Assembly (NCBI GenBank): GCA_037349105.1
Contig: JAYJMM010000114.1
Location: forward strand, 2,170,001 to 2,234,000
Direction of reading: 5' to 3'
Source of the DNA: Limnomonas spitsbergensis
Lineage: Eukaryota; Chlorophyta; Chlorophyceae; Chlamydomonadales
Length of the DNA stretch: 64,000 nt
Below are positions 57,645 through 64,000 of this stretch, in pieces (positions within the stretch are counted from its first letter, which is position 1; the number at the start of each line of letters is the position of its first letter). Under the pieces are notes generated by a model, which did not search any database, had not been told where the DNA came from, and saw nothing but the letters and a program-made list of their open reading frames with translations. The position numbers were made by a program, and so were the translations under genes.

Positions 57645-58849
57645 GTTCGGGATATTTCGCAGGGATGCGAGTGAGCTGCCCAGCTGAGTTACTGCATCAT
57701 GTGCGAGGCATGTTTAAAATTCACGTGCACAATCGTGGACTGAAGCGAAGTGTGTGATAGGAGAGCAACGTTTCATCACTGAAGCATTAGCTGACACTAA
57801 ACATTGTACTGCTTCATAAGAATTGGTGGGAAGAAGAGTGGGCTCTTTGGCAAACGTACATGGTGGATCGGCGTATATCGGCATTACCGCGCTCATCCAG
57901 AAGCGCCTCATCCCGGCAGTGGAGGTCCGCGTCGTTGACGCGTTCCCTCATGGCAAGGTCCTGCCGACTGATTCATTCGCGTGGACAACCTGGCCCAGGC
58001 GGAGGACATGGTCCACGCTCTGTGCAAACTGAAGGGAGCAAAGTTGGCCTTCCCCAACTGTTTGGGCCCCAAGGAGCGTGTCACCCGCCGGGCTTTATAT
58101 AAATATACTTTCTTTGAGGCCCGCAAACTGGGCCTCGCGTCCCAGTTCCACAGGGCCAAGCTGGAGGTCACCAACTCGGTGACCAAGAGGAAGTTCAATT
58201 GTCGCGGCACAGGGGTGCACCCTAAGGAATGGGTGCACCAAGCGAAAAGAACACAAGGCAAACACACTTGTTCAGGTTCACACATAACTTCCAACCGAAA
58301 ACGCAGTTGGCGCAGTCAAACGCACGGTGCAGTCATACGTCGTGACACAATGTCTGCCTGTAGGCGCCAGCTGCTCCCTGGGAGGCCCTGCCAGGATGGG
58401 ATCCCTATACCAGTATACCGGTACTACCTGAGGCCTACATGCTTTGAAACTGCTTTTGAACTTTTTGGTTGCTGTATACCGGTACCTTCTCGGCTCTCGC
58501 CCCCTGTGTCACTTAGCCCCTCCCCCCTATACCTTGTGCCCCTACCCCCCTAAGAGCATACCTAGTGCACCATACGTGCACACTACATACAATCATATGC
58601 ATATCATGTAACTCGTGGGAGGGGTCGTGTGTCCCGAATCTAGATGCTGCTAGAGTGCACCAGTCGGCCAGTAAAGTGACCGAGTAACTTCCACGAGCAT
58701 CGCTTTCGTGAGTCTGTACGGCACGGTCGTGAGGGAAGACAAATGCAACAGTGGGGTGTAAATGTTGCATATGCAACTATGTGTTTCGTCTACCGATCAG
58801 TTTTTGATTTCTCTTGCGCATGGCGTTAAATAAACCATAAGGTGTAAAT
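57645..58849. promoter_or_regulatory. Shared upstream region of the divergent RING-1 / RING-2 pair
   Basis: About 1.2 kb separates the two start codons, so both promoters must lie here. I see no clear TATA element at a convincing distance from either start. The region also holds the unrecognised open segment at 57823-58250. Confidence 0.5.
57823..58250 (+). other. Unrecognised coding-like segment between RING-1 and RING-2
   Basis: Two overlapping plus frames (ITALIQKRLIPAVEVRVVDA, then DNLAQAEDMVHALCKLKGAK and GPKERVTRRALYKYTFFEAR) look like one protein broken by a single frameshift near 57980. Composition is protein-like (charged, no low complexity). There is no splice signal joining it to RING-2. 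It could be a fragment of a mobile element or a dead gene; I do not recognise the family. Confidence 0.3.
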
Positions 58850-61800
58850 ATGGCGCTTGAAGACAGCTGCGCACGGAGAGCAACGTCCATGGTCGATTCA
58901 CTGCTCGCGGCCGTGTTCGCCACAATGATCATATGGCCAGGTGTGCCACGATTATTCGACCCGATCCCATCTGATGGAGTGCTATGCAACATGCATGTAT
59001 GGCTGTAAACAGTAAATCGAGCATATGCAATGCCTTATGGGCACAGAGGGCGCCCTGGACCCCCATGCACGCACGCTTCTGGTCACCACATGCCTGCTTC
59101 ACCACCCGCCTTCCCTGCCTCCGACGCTTCCCTATCCCTGCATGCACAATCCCCTCTCCCCTACCGACGCACGCACTTGGCTCATCAGCCAGCCCCCGCC
59201 CGTTATGTGGCCGATATTGCATGCCTCGAGTCCTCTAGCTCCTCCTCCATCCCCATGACAGGACTGTCGCAAGGCGCTGCTGCTGCGGCAAACTGCTCGC
59301 CGCTAGCTCAGGGCAGTTTGCAGCGCTTTTACAATTTCTCCAGCAGCTACGTCAGCACCTCGGGGCCTCTCCCCGCCCCTGGCAACTGCAACACCTGGGA
59401 GCTTGCCATTCAGTACGCTGCCCCTGCCTCCTTGACGGGGACGACAGCAGCAGCAGCAGCTGCAGATCCCGCGGATGCTGCTTGTTCGGCACCCAACAGG
59501 TATCGACGAGAGCTCCACATACTGACGGAATATCGTATCCCTATCCCCTTATTGCTCGTATCATGTATCCCAGGAGTTGTTGCAACGTGAAGTACCATCT
59601 CTGAACAAGATACCGTTACAGCGCATTGTTATACATGCGCCCGCGGCGCCTCGTAAATGCTGACCGCAAGCCCGGGGTTCCTTTCCCAACTGCCAGAAAA
59701 CAGCTCTGCCACTCAAATCCGTCGGCAGCCCTCGCTGGTTTCCGAAATAGCATTGGCAGCCACGCACATAATAGCCACGCCACACCTGCACTCTCTCTGC
59801 TGCCCCTCACTCCGGTGCCATCCTCCATGCAACAGCCTGTCCTCAACTAAGCATACCACGCCCATCTGGGATGGGAGCACTTTGCATGCATGGCAGGCTG
59901 ACCCAGGATGGTAGCACTCTGCATGGCATGGAGACCAGGGTTGGGAGCGTGCTGCATGAATCCTCTCGGGCACAGCACTACACGGGGGTCCCTGGATTGT
60001 GCGGTGGGTGATAGCTGCAAAAACGCGTGTATGGGCTCCACACTGGATGATGCCTGCCTCCCCATGCCATGCACTGGATGATGCCTGCCTCCACATGCCA
60101 CGCACCTAGTGCATGCGCATGGCAATCTTCTCGCGCTGCGCACATCATGCATACAAGGTACATACCGTACATTCTGAAGCACTTTCCTATGCCATGGTAC
60201 TGGGATACGACACCTTCTCGCATAATCTATGCGAGAAAGTGCCATATACAGTTTACATTTGCAAGATGGCAGTAAATGGCATTATAAGAGTGCTTTAGAA
60301 GAGTACTTTAGAAGAGTGGCATTATAAGAGTGCTTTAGAAGAGTGCTTTAGAAGAGTACTTTAGAAGAGTGCTTTAGAAGAGTGGCATTAGAAGAGTGCT
60401 TTAGAAGAGTGCTTAAGAAGAGTGCTTAACAAGAGTGTTTTTAAAGAGTGGCATTAGAAGAGTACTTTAAAGTGGCATTAGAATAGTGCTTTATAATGTA
60501 TGGTAAGGCATAGAGCATGGAGTTAAACTTCGCAAGCCATGTGAGTCATCATCCTAAAATGCGATCTGACCGGGATCTCCCACTAGCCACATTAGGCCAT
60601 TTGCCACCAGGCTCATAAGATCTGAGACCTCACGGCACGCAATCACGCTTGCATGCCAGCCTCGACCCTCCCTCTGTGACGCCGCTACGTAATGCAACGC
60701 CATCAAGGCAGCGCTCGAGTTACTAAATGTCTCTGGCCTCACATTTTTCTAAATACCGGTAGTGGATACACTTGAAATAAAATCCACCTTATCGTCAAGC
60801 TGCAACAAAACCAGTCCCTATCGCCGCAACAAAATAAGAATCACCCGATGGTAGCCTAAGCAGTTCGAACAGATGGCTTCCATCATCCACTCCCCAGGCC
60901 ACACACATGTTCTTGATTTATAATAGTAAACCGTTAACAAAATGTGATCTCCCACTCACGCAGCATGCTTGTGCTGGAGCTGTGGTTGACCTCGGGCACC
61001 ACCGGCAACGTGCCGATAGATCCGCAGGGCACAGTGCCCGGAATCTACTTTATGGCATCACGGCAAACCGATCCGTCCGACGGCCCGCCGTCGGTAAGAC
61101 CCCTCAGATACGTTTGGTCAAGCTGGAATGAGCTCAGCGGGCGCTGCAAGTCCACTCGCGGGGGGGTAGGAGAATATCCATGAGCCCTGGTCAGGCTTGT
61201 GGGTTACGGGTTTAAGGTTAAGAGATGAGGGTGTGAGGTTAAGGGTTCAACCTGGCAGGACGGGAGCCCTTGCGGTATTTGGTCAATCTGAAAGGAGCTC
61301 ACCAGGCGATGTTCAATGCTGTCAAGGGGTCTAGGGGTATCCAGCCCAGCGGTCAGGGTTAAGTGGTGAGCGAGGGTTCAGAGTTTGGGGTTCACAGGTT
61401 TTAAGATGCTACTCGGTGAGAGTCATTGTGGTCTTTGGTCAAGCTCAAATGAGCTGAGGGGGTGATTGGAAATCCACTCAGGGGTCTGGGGTCATCCCTG
61501 GGCTCAGGGCTAGGGGAAAGGGACAAGGGGATAAGGTCATCTGGCAGGGTTTATGGTATAGGGTCTAGGGTTTTGGGTTGGGTAGCATGGGTCCTTGGAT
61601 TGTGCCCAGGCTAGGTGCTGTGGGGGACCACCCTCCACTGCTTTGCAATGATAAATTTTAATCGTCTGCCGCTGCCTTATGATCTATAGGTTGAACCCCC
61701 CCTCCAAGCTTTAGTCCCCTCAAGCTTTAAATCACACATGCCCCCCTTCTCCAATCAGGTGTCCATCAGCAGCAGGGGGGGCGTCTCATACGTGCCAGTC

Positions 61801-63169
61801 CTTGCGCCAGGCCCCAACCCGTCGGGAGCCGATGCGCTGCTGCAGTATATGTACATCGACAGCGTCGGCACCAGCGATAACCTGCCGATCCAGCGCATGG
61901 CGGTGCCAGTGGGGGCGCTGTTCGACCGCACAACGATCTCGACACAGATCTGGTGAGATAAGAGGGTTCGCTTCAGGGTGTACCTGGCCCAGCACTCCAT
62001 GCTTCATAGGCCGCGATGCAGCTCAAGTGTAGCTTAAGTTTTGGCTGAATTTAAAACTTGTGTGCTCAGCAGGGGCAGCAGGGGCAGCAGGGGCAGGGCA
62101 TAGTGCATGCAAGCAGGGACCTGTTACATTAGCAACAGCAAGGATGTCTTGATCCAGGGCGTAGTGGGCGGGATTTGTGCCGGTGGGCGGGCTTTTTGAC
62201 CCGTCCACGATGAAGGCGGTGACCTGATAAGCCAGTAGGGGCAGCAGGGTCAGGGCAGAGCACGCGCGCGGAGGACCTGTTTAGTTGGCACCAGCAGGGA
62301 TATCTCCATCCATTGAGACGTTGCATAGTGGTGCCAGTGGGCAGAACGGCGGGTGGTTTGACAGCTCCATAATCATGGCAGTGATCTGATAAGCCGGTAG
62401 GGGCAGCAGGGTCAGGGCAGAGCACGCCCAGGGGACCTGCTGAGTAGGCAACAGCAGCGAGGTCTCGATCTAGCATGATCCCCCGATGCCCCGATCCCCC
62501 GATGCCCCGATGCCCCGATGCCAGGGGGCGGGCTGTGCAACTGCCCATCGGTGTTAGTTAGAGTGTGTGCTAGAGCACCCTTGGAGGACCGCCGGCGGCC
62601 ACCACTAGGCAAAGAAGGACGAAGCCTTGATCGGACAATGCCACAACCCCTTCCAGCATCGCAACACTTACCTGCTGCAAAGAGTGTGACTGCCCATTGG
62701 TGTTAGTTTGAGTGTGCACTGGAGCACCCTCGGGGGACCGCCGGTGGCAAACAAGTAAGGACCAAGGCTTGGTCGAATCATGCCACGACCCCTTCCAGCG
62801 TCGCAACCCTTACCTGCTGCCAGATATGTGACCGGGGTCAGCCAGATGGCCGTTTTTTGACGGGCTGGGGTATGCTTTGGGGGGGGCGGCGCCGGCCGGG
62901 GTGTGTGGAAACGGCCGGCAGGTGTGTGGATGGAATTTCCCCCCAAGATTTTATATTTGATTAAAATGTTTACCCAACGATTTTGTACTTCCGCCTTCCT
63001 GGGTGTCGAATTTACTTGTATGTTGCTTGCACGAGCCTGTTGCTGTTGCGAAGAGTACTGCCCCTGCCCTTTCTGCAGGCATGTGTCCCTGGCCAACATG
63101 AACGCACAGCCATTACAAGGAGGCGCCCTCGGTTATGCCCTCCGAGCCACATGCATGCCGGCCGGCCAG
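58850..63169 (+). CDS. RING-2: paralogue of RING-1, 5' five exons (gene continues past the window)
   Basis: Exons are 58850-58940, 59262-59499, 60964-61093, 61759-61952 and 63079-63169. Intron phases are 1, 2, 0, 2, 0, identical to the first five introns of RING-1. Exon 1 encodes a signal-like helix (SLLAAVFATMIIWPG). Exon 2 has RFYNFSSSYV and NCNTWELAIQYA against LYDNFTSG and TCITWPVTIAYD in RING-1. Exon 3 has LELWLTSGTTG against LEFWVMDSTG. Exon 4 ends FDRTTISTQIW, and exon 5 gives HVSLANMN and RATCMPAGQ against YITLANMN and RATCMPADQ. By homology it should continue into EGF modules, a membrane helix and a RING-H2 tail, but none of these is in the window. Confidence 0.75.
60290..60500 (+). 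repeat. 13-bp minisatellite in RING-2 intron 2
   Basis: GAAGAGTGCTTTA repeated, mixed with GTGGCATTAGAAGA blocks. Confidence 0.9.
62455..62525 (+). repeat. CCCCGATG short repeat in RING-2 intron 4
   Basis: CGATGCCCCGATCCCCCGAT and similar over about 50 bp. The flanking 62570-62660 and 62720-62810 are two copies of another block (ACCGCCGGCGGCCACCACTA / ACCGCCGGTGGCAAACAAGT). Confidence 0.8.
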
Positions 63170-63557
63170 GTGCGTCCCGCATGACAGGGAACGCGCTTTA
63201 ACCTTAACTCTGATGCCTGCATTCTAACCTTTGAGCTTATACTGTAGATTTTCTATGCCTTCCCTCATAATTAACGTTGTTTGGTGTTGAGGGATACATG
63301 AAGATACCCATTATCGATTGTGAATGCCAGACTTCAGTTAGAATTTAAGAGTTTTGGTCGAAAGTTTGCCCAGAGGGCAGCATTGAAAGAAATCAATTTT
63401 TCATACCAGAGGGAAGGCAAATCAGATCTACGGTGCCAGTGTCTCCGTAAGCTGCTTTATTCAGCATCCTGCACAGTGTGTCCCTCGCTGCATGGCAGCT
63501 CAATGAGCGGCTGCACTTGCTGAACGGGTCCTTCAGATATTGTGCGGCCACTTGCGT

Positions 63558-64000
63558 GGAATTGGTATATATGCCTGTTTGGTATAACATGGTCTAGGCT
63601 GAATTGGTATATATGCCTGTTTGGTACAACAGGGTCTAGGCTGAATTGGTATATATGCCTGTTTGGTACAACAGGGTCTAGGCTGAATTGGTATATATGC
63701 CTGTTTGGGACAACAGGGTCTAGGCTGAATTGGTATATATGCCTGTTTGGTACAACAGGGTCTAGGCTGAATTGGTATATATGCCTGTTTGGTACAACAG
63801 GGTCTAGGCTGAATTGGTATATATGCCTGTTTGGTACAACAGGGTCTAGGCTGAATTGGTATATATGCCTGTTTGGTATAACAGGGTCTAGGCTGAATTG
63901 GTATATATGCCTGTTTGGTATAACAGGGTCTAGGCTGAATTGGTATATATGCCTGTTTGGTATAACAGGGTCTAGGCTGAATTGGTATATATGCCTGTTT
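63558..64000 (+). repeat. 42-bp minisatellite running off the window end
   Basis: At least ten copies of GAATTGGTATATATGCCTGT + TTGGTACAACAGGGTCTAGG + CT, with only single-base variants (TATAAC/TACAAC, GGGACAAC). It lies where RING-2 intron 5 should be; RING-1 intron 5 also carries minisatellites. Confidence 0.95.

Overview
This is nuclear DNA of a eukaryote, most likely a repeat-rich green alga. Three things point that way: F-box plus Tubby proteins of the plant TLP type, TTTAGGG-like (plant-type) telomeric repeats, and multi-exon genes with GT-AG introns. Coding density is low. Most of the window is introns, minisatellites and interspersed repeats, so almost no gene can be read as one open frame. 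I assembled the genes by hand from splice sites, intron phase and comparison between paralogues. The species cannot be named from the sequence alone.

1-4.2 kb: interspersed repeats, many copies of a roughly 55-bp tail motif, and one possible transmembrane exon. 4.2-23.1 kb: a cluster of tubby-like F-box genes. TLP-A (+, six exons) looks intact. TLP-B (+) is a pseudogene with frameshifts and a stop. TLP-D (-) is a last-exon relic. TLP-C (-) is intact and has lost exactly its three 3' introns. LINE 3' fragments, mariner-like MITEs and telomere-like repeats lie in and between these genes.

23.1-29.4 kb: a composite retroelement, repeats, and the last two exons of a RING-H2 gene (RING-0, -). 29.43-40.29 kb: four head-to-tail copies of a 2.6-2.75-kb unit, each with a 14-bp VNTR and a strong hairpin. 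A tRNA-Asp(GTC) gene with a 28-nt intron follows directly at 40.36-40.46 kb.

43.6-57.6 kb (-): RING-1, a 14-exon gene rebuilt end to end in consistent phase (826 aa). It predicts a signal peptide, three beta-rich domains alternating with EGF-like modules, one membrane helix, and a cytoplasmic tail ending in a RING-H2 finger. That is a receptor-like E3 ubiquitin ligase. 58.85 kb to the window edge (+): RING-2, its divergently transcribed paralogue, with five exons that match RING-1 exon for exon and phase for phase. Its 3' part lies outside the window.

A pattern recurs across unrelated genes here: short blocks spanning exon/intron junctions are duplicated inside the adjoining introns, and the introns also carry minisatellites with periods of 12, 20, 22, 38 and 42 bp. 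TLP-C shows the opposite process, loss of 3' introns probably through a cDNA. Coordinates of exons come from sequence inspection only; no transcript evidence was available.
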